Assembly: GCF_965228935.1 (NCBI RefSeq)
Contig: NZ_OZ245846.1
Location: 744,001 to 808,000, forward strand
DNA from: Ulvibacterium sp965228935
GTDB taxonomy: Bacteria; Bacteroidota; Bacteroidia; Flavobacteriales; Flavobacteriaceae
DNA: 64,000 bases
Direction of reading: 5' to 3'
Part shown: piece after piece, positions 25,326-34,305 of the stretch
Numbering within the stretch: position 1 is the stretch's first letter
Layout: every line of letters starts with the position of its first letter
Notes under the pieces: generated by a model
What the model saw: the letters and a program-made list of their open reading frames with translations, nothing else
Told to the model about the DNA's origin: nothing
Database searches by the model: none
Program-made: the position numbers and the translations under genes

Positions 25326-26576
25326 TTATTCGTTCCACGGTTTGCTGGCCAAACCGTTTAGATCGTACATAACAATACCGTCCTTGATAGTGAGTTCGCA
25401 CTCCAATTTTTGACTGCCTTTCATTTTCTTTTTCTGTACATCGATGAAGCCAAAATCCCCTTTAAGGAGATTCAACACAGCAACATCGGCCACCGCTCCC
25501 TCAGAAAGATGGCCCAGATCTTCCCTTTGGATGATTTGTGCTGGCTGCCAGGTTGAAGCAGCAATAACCTCTTTCAGGGGCATGTCCATATTTAAAAACT
25601 TGGACATTACATTTATTTGGCTCTTCATACCCGCATTCATACTCCCTGTGTGCAAATCAGTACTAATAGAATTGGGGCTTAACCCTTGCTCCATGGCTGG
25701 AATGGCCTGATCAAAACGAAAGCTTCCCCCGCCGTGGCCCACATCAAAAATAATTCCACGTTTTTGGGCCTCAAAAACAAAATCCCTGACCTTTCCGTTT
25801 TCATCCACAATTGGGGTTCTGCCCTTCACGTGCGCATAGGCATGTGTAAAAATATCCCCTGGCCTCAACTTTTCCAAGAATAGGGTCTTTATGGACAGTT
25901 CCGGTTCACTACCTCCAAAATCAATCATGACGGGAATATCTGCCAGTTTCCCCGCTTCCACTGCCCGTTCCGTGGGTGTCCAATCAAATCCGCTATAGTG
26001 GGCCAACTTTACCCCCACCACAATATCCGGGAATTGTTCGGCGACCATAGTGGTCAATTTGGGATCCATGTCCGCCACATTCTGCTCAATGGCCCCTCCT
26101 TTCATTCCCAGACCAACGATATTCAAAAAGGCCAGTACCCTGGTCTTTGAACGGTCGATTACCTGCTCCTTAAATTTCCTAAAATCCTTCCAACCGGAAC
26201 TACCGGCATCGGCCACTGTGGTCACCCCGCTACGGAACGTAAACCCATCTGGGGGCAAGGCACTAAAACTATTGTTCAAATACCCAAAAGGAACCGTACC
26301 GTGAAAGTTATGGGTATGGATGTCCAACAGGCCGGGGACTACATAAAATCCTTTGGCATTCACCACAACCTCAGCCTGACCCTTGGGTATATTGGGGCCT
26401 ACTTTGGCAATCTTTCCCTCCTTTATGGCCACATCCATTACTTTGTCGATATCGTTTTTGGCATCAATGACATGACCTCCCTTTATGAGCATATCATAGG
26501 CTTGGGCCGCTACCATTGGGGTTGTCAAAAGGAATGCCCCGAAGCAAAACAGGAATTTTAAGATTGTTGATTTCAT
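25326..26576 (-). CDS. Exported amidohydrolase/deacetylase (EF_0837-like metallohydrolase)
   Basis: The 416-residue protein has a Sec signal ending near VAAQ (25) and a dihydroorotase-like barrel: DIHTHNF (His87, His89), the likely carboxylated Lys190 in VGVKLAH, FTHAYAH, FDVGHGGGSF and ISTDLH. The closest description I know is the EF_0837/AHA_3915 amidohydrolase group. It is found next to SelA-like PLP enzymes and DgaF-type aldolases in other bacteria, the same partnership as here apart from RraA replacing DgaF. It would remove an N-acyl group to free the amine that the PLP enzyme eliminates. It is 23 bp downstream of the dehydrogenase/cytochrome gene. Confidence 0.85.
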   Translation of the reverse strand: MKSTILKFLFCFGAFLLTTPMVAAQAYDMLIKGGHVIDAKNDIDKVMDVAIKEGKIAKVGPNIPKGQAEVVVNAKGFYVVPGLLDIHTHNFHGTVPFGYLNNSFSALPPDGFTFRSGVTTVADAGSSGWKDFRKFKEQVIDRSKTRVLAFLNIVGLGMKGGAIEQNVADMDPKLTTMVAEQFPDIVVGVKLAHYSGFDWTPTERAVEAGKLADIPVMIDFGGSEPELSIKTLFLEKLRPGDIFTHAYAHVKGRTPIVDENGKVRDFVFEAQKRGIIFDVGHGGGSFRFDQAIPAMEQGLSPNSISTDLHTGSMNAGMKSQINVMSKFLNMDMPLKEVIAASTWQPAQIIQREDLGHLSEGAVADVAVLNLLKGDFGFIDVQKKKMKGSQKLECELTIKDGIVMYDLNGLASKPWNE

Positions 26577-26599
26577 ATCGGTGTTCGTTTTAATGTTCT

Positions 26600-28366
26600 C
26601 TATTCCGTAGTTACTTGTATGGGTTCAATGGGCGTGCCGGATGCCTCTTGGGTTTTGCGTATCGCGGATACCGCCTCTGTTTCAACTACACTGGCTTCAT
26701 TTCCAAAATTGGAACGGATAAAGGTAAGTACTTCGGCAATCTCCTTATCGCTCAAAAAGCTGTGTTGTGGCATTACCCCATTATACACTTCTTCGCCTAT
26801 TTTAAGGCTACCTTCCATACCTCTGAGCATTACCTCAATAAGCCGTTCCTTATCCCCGGTAACCCAGTCGGTGCCAACAAGTGGGGGGAACCTTCCCGGT
26901 GCCCCTCCTCCGTCCTTTTGGTGACAGGCACTACAGTATTGATAATAAATACGTTCACCTCCCACAAGATCATCCTTCATCAGGTTATCTGTAATCTTAT
27001 CGGGAGTCCTAATATGGGATAGTTTTTTTCGCTCTTCCATTTGGGCCAGTTGTTCCAGTCCAAAAGTGTCCTTGTCCCCTTCAAAAACCACTTTCCAAAT
27101 CTTACCCTTCACTGAATCGGAAATGTACATTTCCCCATCGGGTCCAACGGCGAGACCCATAGGTCTGTGTACGGCATCCTTAACACTTACAATGGGGTCT
27201 ACTTGCGCAAAACCATCGGCAAAAACTTCGACCTCTCCACTGGGTTTACCATTTTTGAAAGGAACAAATCCCACAAAATAGCCAGATTGCGGATAGGGTG
27301 CCCGGTTGGTAGAGCCATGAAAGGTAATAAACGCCCCATTTTTATAACGTTCTGGAAATGCATCGCCCTGATAAAAAATCAAGTCGTTCGGGGCCCAATG
27401 CCCCGGAAAGCCTATGATCGGATCTTCATATTCCTCACATCGGCCAATAATCTTACCATCACCTCCGTATTCGGGGGCCAATACCTTCTTACCCGACATC
27501 TGATCATAATAGCAATAGGGCCACCCAAAATGGGATCCTTCCGTAACCCGCATAAATTCCTCCGAAGGCAACATAGCGCTCTCCCACGGTGAAAAGGTAT
27601 TGGGCCATAATCGCAAAAGATCATCCCGACCATGCATGACCACATATAACTCCTCATCAACAGGATTCCAATTCATGGCGACCACTGATCGAATACCGGA
27701 AGCATATTTATAGCCATCTTTTTGGGTCTGGTTTAATTTATTGGCATCAAAACGCCAAATACCCCCATGGTCCTCAAGTTGAGGGCACGGATCCAAACCA
27801 GGTGCCTCAGGTGTCCGTTTCGGGTCTTGACAGGCATTGGAAGGCGCCCCAAAGGGAACGTACATATAGCCCTTATTGTCAAACGCAATAGGTTTGCCAA
27901 TATGCTCATGCTTCCCGTGTTCGTGATCATCTTTCATTACAATTTCCGCATCACCCTCTGGAATCAAGGTGCCCGGCTTTAATTTATGTCGATAAACGAC
28001 CAAATCCGAGCTATAATAAATATAACCATTATAAATACGCATGGCAGTAGCGTAACTCCATCTCGCTCGCTGATGCTTGCCCCCGAACTTTTCCACGATA
28101 TCCGAATAGCCATCCCCGTTGGTGTCCTTTAAAGCGATTACCGAAGCATTCTCATGCGCATTGCGCAACTTAGCATAAAGGATGTTATCATCCGTGACAT
28201 CCATATGCCGTACGGTCTCGGCAATACTGTCAATTACAACTACGGAAGAAAAACCCTCTGGAAGAAATAGGCCGCCATCCTTCCCACTTGGGTTACATCC
28301 TAAAAAAAACTGGAGCGTACCCAAGCATAGGGCACCTATTTTTAAACGGTAAATAAATTTAGTCAT
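26600..28366 (-). CDS. PQQ-type sorbosone/glucose dehydrogenase-like lipoprotein fused to cytochrome c
   Basis: The 588-residue protein has a lipoprotein signal (FFLGC) and a six-bladed propeller of the L-sorbosone dehydrogenase/soluble glucose dehydrogenase type at about 30-430 (segments GIRSVVAMNWNP and HRPMGLAVGPDGEMYISDS). A class I cytochrome c domain follows, with CSACH at 478-482 and a distal Met in GVMPQHS (about 532). It probably oxidises a sugar or aldehyde outside the inner membrane and passes electrons to its own haem and then to the respiratory chain. In the operon it precedes the amidohydrolase, so it may form the acid-sugar substrate of the exported pathway. Confidence 0.87.
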   Translation of the reverse strand: MTKFIYRLKIGALCLGTLQFFLGCNPSGKDGGLFLPEGFSSVVVIDSIAETVRHMDVTDDNILYAKLRNAHENASVIALKDTNGDGYSDIVEKFGGKHQRARWSYATAMRIYNGYIYYSSDLVVYRHKLKPGTLIPEGDAEIVMKDDHEHGKHEHIGKPIAFDNKGYMYVPFGAPSNACQDPKRTPEAPGLDPCPQLEDHGGIWRFDANKLNQTQKDGYKYASGIRSVVAMNWNPVDEELYVVMHGRDDLLRLWPNTFSPWESAMLPSEEFMRVTEGSHFGWPYCYYDQMSGKKVLAPEYGGDGKIIGRCEEYEDPIIGFPGHWAPNDLIFYQGDAFPERYKNGAFITFHGSTNRAPYPQSGYFVGFVPFKNGKPSGEVEVFADGFAQVDPIVSVKDAVHRPMGLAVGPDGEMYISDSVKGKIWKVVFEGDKDTFGLEQLAQMEERKKLSHIRTPDKITDNLMKDDLVGGERIYYQYCSACHQKDGGGAPGRFPPLVGTDWVTGDKERLIEVMLRGMEGSLKIGEEVYNGVMPQHSFLSDKEIAEVLTFIRSNFGNEASVVETEAVSAIRKTQEASGTPIEPIQVTTE

Positions 28367-28532
28367 CTTTGGTGTAAGGCAGTGGTAGTTAGTTTGAACT
28401 AGGTCAAGGTAAAATTCTTTTATCTAGAAAACAAGCGAAAGCCTTAAAATGTGCTCGAGCACACCCTAAGGTCCGAAGTATACGATTGGTATGTTTAACA
28501 GCCATAACTTAAAAAGATATCTTAGCTGAATT

Positions 28533-29255
28533 TCATTCAAAAATCAGGGTTCCAAAAAATTCCGGCCGATGAAAATCGGGGCGTTCGGTACCTACCGGGT
28601 TCCAGGAGACATAGTGTTTTTCGGATGTATCGTCCCCACATTTGTAAAAATTAGACCTCGACCTAAGCCCTGCAAGCTTGATTCCTTTGTGGGACGTCAA
28701 CAATTCAGCGGGTAGAATCATGGTCATTTCCCATTGATGACCCCCGCCCTTTTCCTTAAAGGGCAAATTTCCCAAACTCGACTTTATTTTAATAAGCCGT
28801 TCAATTTTCTTGGGAGGAATAAATTCGCGGGTATGACGATCCGGGCCATAGGCCAGATGAGGCGTTCCGATACAACTGAATTCAAAGTTGTAATAGCTAC
28901 CGTCCCCCAAGGGGTCAAAAAAGAACTCTACACAACTATCGCGGGATACCGCACCGTTGATTTCTGTACGGTCCGCCAGGATATTTTTTTCATTTACATA
29001 ATACTTCAGCCAAATTTGGTTATTGCTATGGGCAATCCTAAACTTAACCTCGGGTAAATAGGGAAACTTTTCCCAATTGATTACTTCTATCGATTGCAAT
29101 TCGGTCTGTTCCTCCAACAATCGGGAGACCTCTTCCAGGTCTATATGCTTTTTACTTTCGATTTTTTTGACGATCAGGGAATTCATAGTGTCAACTTCGG
29201 TTTGACCGTATACCGTGAAAAAAATCAAAAAGAACAGGACATGTACACTCTTCAT
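28533..29255 (-). CDS. Exported carbohydrate-binding family 9-like protein
   Basis: The 240-residue protein has a signal peptide ending near VYGQ (18). The CBM9-like (DOMON-type) domain contains EVKFRIAHSNNQIWLKYYV at about 70-88 and DSCVEFFFDPLGDGSYYNFEFSCIG, the usual CVEFFxxP...YxNFEF pattern, with an N-terminal helical insert. It is likely to bind sugars in the periplasm and has no catalytic motif. The gene sits between LacI (78 bp upstream) and the PQQ-type dehydrogenase (166 bp downstream), so it belongs to the same regulated unit. Confidence 0.82.
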   Translation of the reverse strand: MKSVHVLFFLIFFTVYGQTEVDTMNSLIVKKIESKKHIDLEEVSRLLEEQTELQSIEVINWEKFPYLPEVKFRIAHSNNQIWLKYYVNEKNILADRTEINGAVSRDSCVEFFFDPLGDGSYYNFEFSCIGTPHLAYGPDRHTREFIPPKKIERLIKIKSSLGNLPFKEKGGGHQWEMTMILPAELLTSHKGIKLAGLRSRSNFYKCGDDTSEKHYVSWNPVGTERPDFHRPEFFGTLIFE

Positions 29256-29333
29256 TTTACAGTATATTCCTTCGGATAGGAAAGATACATAACTTTAAAG
29301 GCTTTATCCGTACCACGGTATTTTTTCATCAGT

Positions 29334-30350
29334 TTAACGTTTATTCTTATTGGTCGATTCCCGGATAATCAGGTGCGAACTCAAAACTTTTCGGTCTATG
29401 ACCTTATGCGGATCCTTCCTTCTTCGCAGAACCAATTTGGCCGCTTCCCGGCCCATTTGATATCCCGGTTGTTCTATACTTGTCAAAGAAGGTTGGAGCA
29501 GTTCATCCACAGGCTCGTTATTGAATCCTACTATGGAGATATCTTCGGGAATTCGAAGTCCGCGTTCCTTGGCCGCAATCATTAAACTAATGGCAATTTG
29601 ATCGCTAAAAGCAAGGATTCCGTCCGGATAATTGGGAGCATAGAGTAATTTACGCGCCTGGGTCATCCTACTTTCCCGATCAAAACTACAATGTGCCACT
29701 AAACTTTCGTCAAAGGGAAGTCCCATACGCTCCAAGGCATTCTTATAACCCTGCATCCTCGTGTTGCTGATCTGCACCCCTTCAGGCCCGCCCAAATATG
29801 CAATGCGCTTGCACCCTACCGAAATCAGATGCGTAGTGGCGTTGTGAGCCGCTCTAAAGTTGTCGATGACCACCTTATCCGTATGTACCTCATCACAAAG
29901 CCTATTAAAAAATACCAGTGGAATACCGTAGCTTTTGAGCATCTCAAAATGAGCAAATTTTTTGGTCTCCCCGGCAATGGACACCAAAAGCCCTGCCACA
30001 CCCAGATCCATGAATTGTTTTACCAAGCTCTTTTCCCTTTCATATGACTCGTTCGATTGGCATATGATAATGTGCATTCCATGGGCCTCGGCAATTTCCT
30101 CTATTCCCGAAATCGCGTTAGCATACAAGTGATACCTAATTTTAGGCACTATCACCCCTATGGCATTGGTCTCTTGATCAAGAACATGTCCGAACTTTTT
30201 TTCAAAATATCCTACTTCTTTTGCGTAAGCAATTACCCTACGTTTCGTGTGGGGACCAATCCTGGGATGATCCTTTAGTGCACGGGAAACCGTTGAGACC
30301 GAAATGTTCAGCTTTTGGGCAATATCTTTAAGGGTAATGGTAGTGGACAA
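29334..30350 (-). CDS. LacI-family transcriptional regulator
   Basis: The 338-residue protein has a LacI helix-turn-helix at 1-60 (TLKDIAQKLNISVSTVSRAL, then the hinge helix region) and a periplasmic-binding-protein-like sensor domain to about 335 (NAIGVIVP, DGILAFSDQIAISLM, VGFNNEPV). It is divergent from the acid-sugar operon at 30458 and leads the minus-strand exported-pathway genes, so it is placed to control both. A 16-bp palindrome of the LacI type lies 23 bp upstream of its start. The effector is probably a sugar or acid sugar from one of the two units. Confidence 0.93.
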   Translation of the reverse strand: MSTTITLKDIAQKLNISVSTVSRALKDHPRIGPHTKRRVIAYAKEVGYFEKKFGHVLDQETNAIGVIVPKIRYHLYANAISGIEEIAEAHGMHIIICQSNESYEREKSLVKQFMDLGVAGLLVSIAGETKKFAHFEMLKSYGIPLVFFNRLCDEVHTDKVVIDNFRAAHNATTHLISVGCKRIAYLGGPEGVQISNTRMQGYKNALERMGLPFDESLVAHCSFDRESRMTQARKLLYAPNYPDGILAFSDQIAISLMIAAKERGLRIPEDISIVGFNNEPVDELLQPSLTSIEQPGYQMGREAAKLVLRRRKDPHKVIDRKVLSSHLIIRESTNKNKR

Positions 30351-30373
30351 AATAATGTTTCAGGGTTATGCAA

Positions 30374-30389
30374 TATTTTGCGCAAAATA
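30374..30389. promoter_or_regulatory. Probable LacI operator: perfect palindrome TATTTTGCGCAAAATA
   Basis: The 16 bases equal their own reverse complement and have the central CpG typical of LacI-family operators. The site lies in the 107-bp divergent region between the lacI-type gene and the acid-sugar operon, 23 bp from the regulator start and 68 bp from the other. Each half resembles the Bacteroidota -7 element TAnnTTTG with one base missing, so binding could block transcription in both directions. Confidence 0.7.
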
Positions 30390-30457
30390 CTGGTTTTTGT
30401 CCATATAAATTATAAATCTTTTCTTTTATTTGTCTAATACACTTAAAGTTAAATAGA

Positions 30458-31186
30458 ATGTGCAAAAATGCACAAATTGTTATCGCATTGCACCAGTTTC
30501 TTAGATTTACCCTATTTGGTAATCTATTACTGATAGCTCCTTTTTTATACGGCCAGGGTATGGAACCGGTGCTATGTTATGAAGAAGTGAACGGGGTTTT
30601 GGGGGTCGAAGCGGAGCATTTTGCCTTTCAGACAAACAACTCCATTCGCAATTGGTATCCGATTTCCAAAAGCTCAAATCCGCCGGCGATTGATGATCCG
30701 GACGGGAACCATGCCGATGGGGCCAGTAATGGTATATATTTGGAACTATTACCGGACACCAGGACTAATCATGATGAAGAGCTTATCCATGGGGAAAATT
30801 TCTCGAACGAACCGGGAAAAATGGCCATCCTCAATTATTACGTATACATCAAAAATCCAGGCAAATACTATGTATGGGTACGCACCCATACTTCGGGAAC
30901 GGAGGACAACGGCATCCATGTAGGTTTGGACGGAACCTGGCCCGAATCGGGCCAACGTATGCAATTCGATGGCAATAAAAAAGAGTGGTCCTGGGAAAGC
31001 AGGCAACGTACGGAGGCCGTTCATACCGGGGTACCGGAATTGATCTATTTGGAAATCCAACGGCCCGGTTATCATACTATTTCATTTTCCATGCGTGAGG
31101 ATGGGTTCGAGTTTGACAAGTGGGCCCTGACCAGAACATATGAGCGGCCTGAAGGTCTAGGCCCAGAAGAAAAAATACGTCGATAA
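30458..31186 (+). CDS. Exported carbohydrate-binding-like protein (GH115 C-terminal-domain type)
   Basis: The 242-residue protein has a hydrophobic signal at about 12-31 (ends LYGQ) and a beta-sandwich beginning VEAEHFAFQT. It continues with DGASNGIYLELLPDT, YYVYIKNPGKYYVWVRT and TGVPELIYLEIQRPGYHTISF, a pattern like the C-terminal domain of GH115 glucuronidases and other sugar-binding jelly rolls. No catalytic domain is attached, so binding in the periplasm is the best guess. It is the first gene of the plus-strand acid-sugar operon and 15 bp ahead of the dehydrogenase. The first codons overlap an inverted repeat. Confidence 0.65.
   Translation: MCKNAQIVIALHQFLRFTLFGNLLLIAPFLYGQGMEPVLCYEEVNGVLGVEAEHFAFQTNNSIRNWYPISKSSNPPAIDDPDGNHADGASNGIYLELLPDTRTNHDEELIHGENFSNEPGKMAILNYYVYIKNPGKYYVWVRTHTSGTEDNGIHVGLDGTWPESGQRMQFDGNKKEWSWESRQRTEAVHTGVPELIYLEIQRPGYHTISFSMREDGFEFDKWALTRTYERPEGLGPEEKIRR
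30459..30474. promoter_or_regulatory. Inverted repeat TGTGCA-4 nt-TGCACA over the start codon
   Basis: Six-base arms at 30459-30464 and 30469-30474 flank four A residues and include bases two and three of the ATG at 30458. It could be an operator or a weak RNA hairpin controlling translation, or chance in A+T-rich DNA. Confidence 0.3.
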
Positions 31187-31201
31187 TCATTTTATTTATA
31201 T

Positions 31202-32257
31202 ATGGGTAAAACATACAAAATAGCCGTTGTAAATGGCGACGGTATCGGAGAAGAAATTGTTCCAGCGGGACTCAAGGTTGCCGAGAAGGTAGCGGCAAAA
31301 TACAATTTCAACATAGAAACCGCTTCGTTTCCTTGGGGGGCCGGATACTATTTAAAAGAGGGTAAGTTTATGCCCGAAAATGGGTTGGAACTACTTCAAG
31401 ATTTTGATGCCATCCTATTTGGTGCCGTGGGCCTCCCGGAAGTGGACGATACCCTACCGGCCAAAGATTATACCTTTAAGGTACGTACTTCATTTGAACA
31501 ATATGTGAACTATCGCCCCGTAAAATTATTTCCAGGTATTCAAAGCCCCTTGCGGGATAAAACCGAAGAAGACATCGATTTTGTAATTATCCGGGAAAAC
31601 AACGAAGGTGAATTTGTACAGAACGGGAAAATCCTGTATCCCGATACACCGAACGGGATGGCCGTTGAAACCAGTATCTTTACAAGACGTGGCGTGGAAC
31701 GCGTTGCGCACTTTGCTTTTCAATTGGCGCAGAAAAGAAGAAAACGATTGACTAATGTGACCAAATCCAATACATTGATCCATAGCCTCTTGTTTTGGGA
31801 CACGGTCATACAAGAAGTAAGTACCCAATACCCTGATGTGGAGTACCATAAAATGTACGTGGACAACGCCTCGGCAAGTTTTGTTTTAAAACCAGAAGTA
31901 TTTGATGTAATCTTAACAACGAATATGATAGGCGACATTCTATCCGATTTGGGCGGGGCTATTATGGGAAGTCTTGGCCTTGGCGGAAGTGGCAACATCA
32001 ATCCGGAGAAGGACTACCCTTCCATGTTCGAACCGATTCACGGTTCGGCACCCGATATCGCCGGCAAGAATATTGCCAATCCTATTGGGCAGATTTGGTC
32101 CGTGGCCTTAATGTTGGACCATTTGGGTGAAAGCGAAGCCGCACGGGATATTGAAAATGCTATTGGAAGGGTAACCGCGGAAGGGCCCTTGACCAGAGAT
32201 CTGAAAGGTTCCGCCACGACTACCGAAATTACCGATGCTGTGGTAAAGGCACTATAA
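31202..32257 (+). CDS. Isopropylmalate/tartrate-dehydrogenase-family oxidoreductase
   Basis: The 351-residue protein is full length for the beta-decarboxylating dehydrogenase family: NGDGIGEEIVP at 11-21, FGAVGLPEVDD, FVIIRENNEGEF, TNVTKSNTL, the metal-binding Asp residues in NMIGDILSDLGG and the adenine-binding EPIHGSAPDIAGKNIANP. The variant residues around ENNEGEF look like tartrate/D-malate dehydrogenase rather than LeuB. It lacks other leu genes nearby. With a DUF1537 kinase and an MFS acid-sugar carrier downstream, the substrate is more likely a four-carbon hydroxy acid or its phosphate than isopropylmalate. Confidence 0.85.
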   Translation: MGKTYKIAVVNGDGIGEEIVPAGLKVAEKVAAKYNFNIETASFPWGAGYYLKEGKFMPENGLELLQDFDAILFGAVGLPEVDDTLPAKDYTFKVRTSFEQYVNYRPVKLFPGIQSPLRDKTEEDIDFVIIRENNEGEFVQNGKILYPDTPNGMAVETSIFTRRGVERVAHFAFQLAQKRRKRLTNVTKSNTLIHSLLFWDTVIQEVSTQYPDVEYHKMYVDNASASFVLKPEVFDVILTTNMIGDILSDLGGAIMGSLGLGGSGNINPEKDYPSMFEPIHGSAPDIAGKNIANPIGQIWSVALMLDHLGESEAARDIENAIGRVTAEGPLTRDLKGSATTTEITDAVVKAL

Positions 32258-32259
32258 GA

Positions 32260-32904
32260 ATGAGCGAAAAGCGGCGTATTATTGATCTTACACGTGCCAT
32301 TGAGCATCAACAACCTGGTGTGAAAATCCGCACTGCCAAATCGTTAAAAAAAGATGGTTGGAACGCCAATACCTTGGAGCTGTATTCCCACAGCGGAACA
32401 CATATGGATGCCCCATGGCATTTTGAAGTGGACGCATTGACCATTGACGAAATACCTTTGGACCGACTTATGGGACGGGCCTTGGTTTTGGACATATCCC
32501 ATGTTGGGGAACATCATCTTATCCGGCTGGATGATTTCGGTAGTCAACTTGAAAATGTAAAAAAGGGAGACAATATCCTTTTAAAAAGTGGATGGAGCCA
32601 ATGGTTCGGAACACCCAAATACCGGGATGGCCTACCCCGGATAAGCAAGGAACTGGCACTGTGGTTTAGCGAAAGGCAAATCAACATTCTGGGCGTGGAA
32701 CCTCCTTCCGTGGCAGATGTAAACAATTTGGAAGAAGTAACGGAAATACACCAGATTTTGATGGAAAACAATATCATTATTATTGAAGGTCTGGTGAATT
32801 TGAATGAATTGGAGAAAACCGAAGTCACCCTAATGGCATTCCCGCTTAAAATTAAGAATGGGGATGGCAGCCCTGCAAGGGTCATTGCCATTGAGGATCA
32901 ATAA
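32260..32904 (+). CDS. Cyclase-family protein (kynurenine-formamidase-like metal hydrolase)
   Basis: The 214-residue protein has the cyclase-family metal motif HSGTHMDAPWHF at 44-55, the only strong signature, and the length usual for the family. Members are Mn/Zn hydrolases (formamidases, lactonases, isatin hydrolase). In an acid-sugar operon a lactone hydrolase is a reasonable guess, but this is inference. It is separated from the preceding stop by two bases and precedes the kinase start by 10 bp. Confidence 0.82.
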   Translation: MSEKRRIIDLTRAIEHQQPGVKIRTAKSLKKDGWNANTLELYSHSGTHMDAPWHFEVDALTIDEIPLDRLMGRALVLDISHVGEHHLIRLDDFGSQLENVKKGDNILLKSGWSQWFGTPKYRDGLPRISKELALWFSERQINILGVEPPSVADVNNLEEVTEIHQILMENNIIIIEGLVNLNELEKTEVTLMAFPLKIKNGDGSPARVIAIEDQ

Positions 32905-32914
32905 TCAAGAGAAA

Positions 32915-34303
32915 ATGACCTCTGTATCCGAAAAAATCATATCCCTTCTAAACCGTCCAAAAAAAAGTTTCAAGACGGAAATCGGACAATGGTTGGCGAA
33001 GCATGATCCCATTATTGCGGTGCTCGATGACGACCCGACAGGATGCCAAACAATACATGACATTCCGGTATTCACCGAATGGTCGGACCAAAGTATCGAT
33101 TCAATATTCAGGGAGGGTCTTCGCACCTTTTATATGCTCACCAACTCCAGAAGTATGCAGCCCGAAACGGCCAATGAAGTTGGATATACTATTGGTCGAC
33201 GGCTACGGGAAGCTTCGAAAAAGTATGGCCGGAAATTGATCGTCATCAGTAGAAGTGATTCCACACTTCGCGGTCACTACCCCAATGAGGTGAATGCCCT
33301 GGCCAACGGATTGGGAAAGCCGGATGCAACACACATTCTGATTCCAGCTTTTTTCGAGGGGGGACGTTATACCTTGAACGACATCCATTATCTGGACAAC
33401 AATGGTGAATGGATGCCTGCTGCGGAATCACCTTTCGCAAAGGATAGTAGCTTTGGCTTTACCTCGTCCAATTTAAGGGACTGGATCGTGGAAAAATCGG
33501 ATGGCGAGGTCAAACTCGAGAATATTGGATCGTTCCCTTTGAAAAACTTGGAAGCGGAAGGTCCAGACTACGTAAGCTCAGTTCTGAAGGAGGACACGTT
33601 TTCCCATTACGTGGCAAACGCAGTTTCCTATGAGGATTTGGAAGCGGTTGCCCTAGGCTGCTTAAAATCGGATAGGGATATCCTGTTCCGAACCGCCGCC
33701 TCTTTTATCAATGCTATAGCGAATATTCCATTGGCCCCCTTGTTAAGAGGTAGTGATTTGATTTCCTCCGGTACAGGTGGACTGGTCATAGTGGGTTCCT
33801 ATGTTCCCAAGACCACGGAGCAATTGACTGTTTTAATGGAGGAAACGGGATATGAATTCCATCAAATCGACGTGGAAAAGATATTTGATTCCAATGGGAG
33901 ATCATCGGTTATTCAAGATGCTGCCACAGCGGTGGACAAAGCCTTACAAGCAGACCGAACTATGGTGCTTTATACCTCCAGAGTGGTAGTGAAAGGCACC
34001 AATAAATCCGAAAGCTTGGACATTGTCAATTCGGTTTCGGAAACCCTGGTAGAGCTCGTGCAAAATATTAGCGTACGGCCAAAATTTATTCTCTCCAAGG
34101 GAGGTATTACTTCCAGTGATATCGCAACAAAGGCCTTGAACGTAAAAAGGGCTAAAATTAAAGGGCAAATTTTGGAAGGTGTGCCCGTATGGGAATTGGG
34201 GACCGAAAGCAGGTTTCCCCATATGCCTTATATCGTTTTTCCGGGCAATGTAGGGGATAGGCATGCATTGTGTAAGGTCTTGAACAAAATGCAACCACAA
34301 TAA
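32915..34303 (+). CDS. Four-carbon acid sugar kinase family protein (DUF1537)
   Basis: The 462-residue protein starts at the ATG giving MTSVSEK. It has the N-terminal substrate domain with the VLDDDPTGCQTIHD motif at about 36-49 (family DDxTGA), RSDSTLRGHYPNE at about 128-140, and the C-terminal ATP domain with KGGITSSDIA at about 406-415 and GNVGDRHAL near the end. DUF1537 kinases phosphorylate tetronates such as D-threonate, D-erythronate or related denitrifying variants. Position between the cyclase and the MFS transporter defines the operon as acid-sugar catabolism. No cognate aldolase is visible nearby. Confidence 0.88.
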   Translation: MTSVSEKIISLLNRPKKSFKTEIGQWLAKHDPIIAVLDDDPTGCQTIHDIPVFTEWSDQSIDSIFREGLRTFYMLTNSRSMQPETANEVGYTIGRRLREASKKYGRKLIVISRSDSTLRGHYPNEVNALANGLGKPDATHILIPAFFEGGRYTLNDIHYLDNNGEWMPAAESPFAKDSSFGFTSSNLRDWIVEKSDGEVKLENIGSFPLKNLEAEGPDYVSSVLKEDTFSHYVANAVSYEDLEAVALGCLKSDRDILFRTAASFINAIANIPLAPLLRGSDLISSGTGGLVIVGSYVPKTTEQLTVLMEETGYEFHQIDVEKIFDSNGRSSVIQDAATAVDKALQADRTMVLYTSRVVVKGTNKSESLDIVNSVSETLVELVQNISVRPKFILSKGGITSSDIATKALNVKRAKIKGQILEGVPVWELGTESRFPHMPYIVFPGNVGDRHALCKVLNKMQPQ

Positions 34304-34305
34304 AC

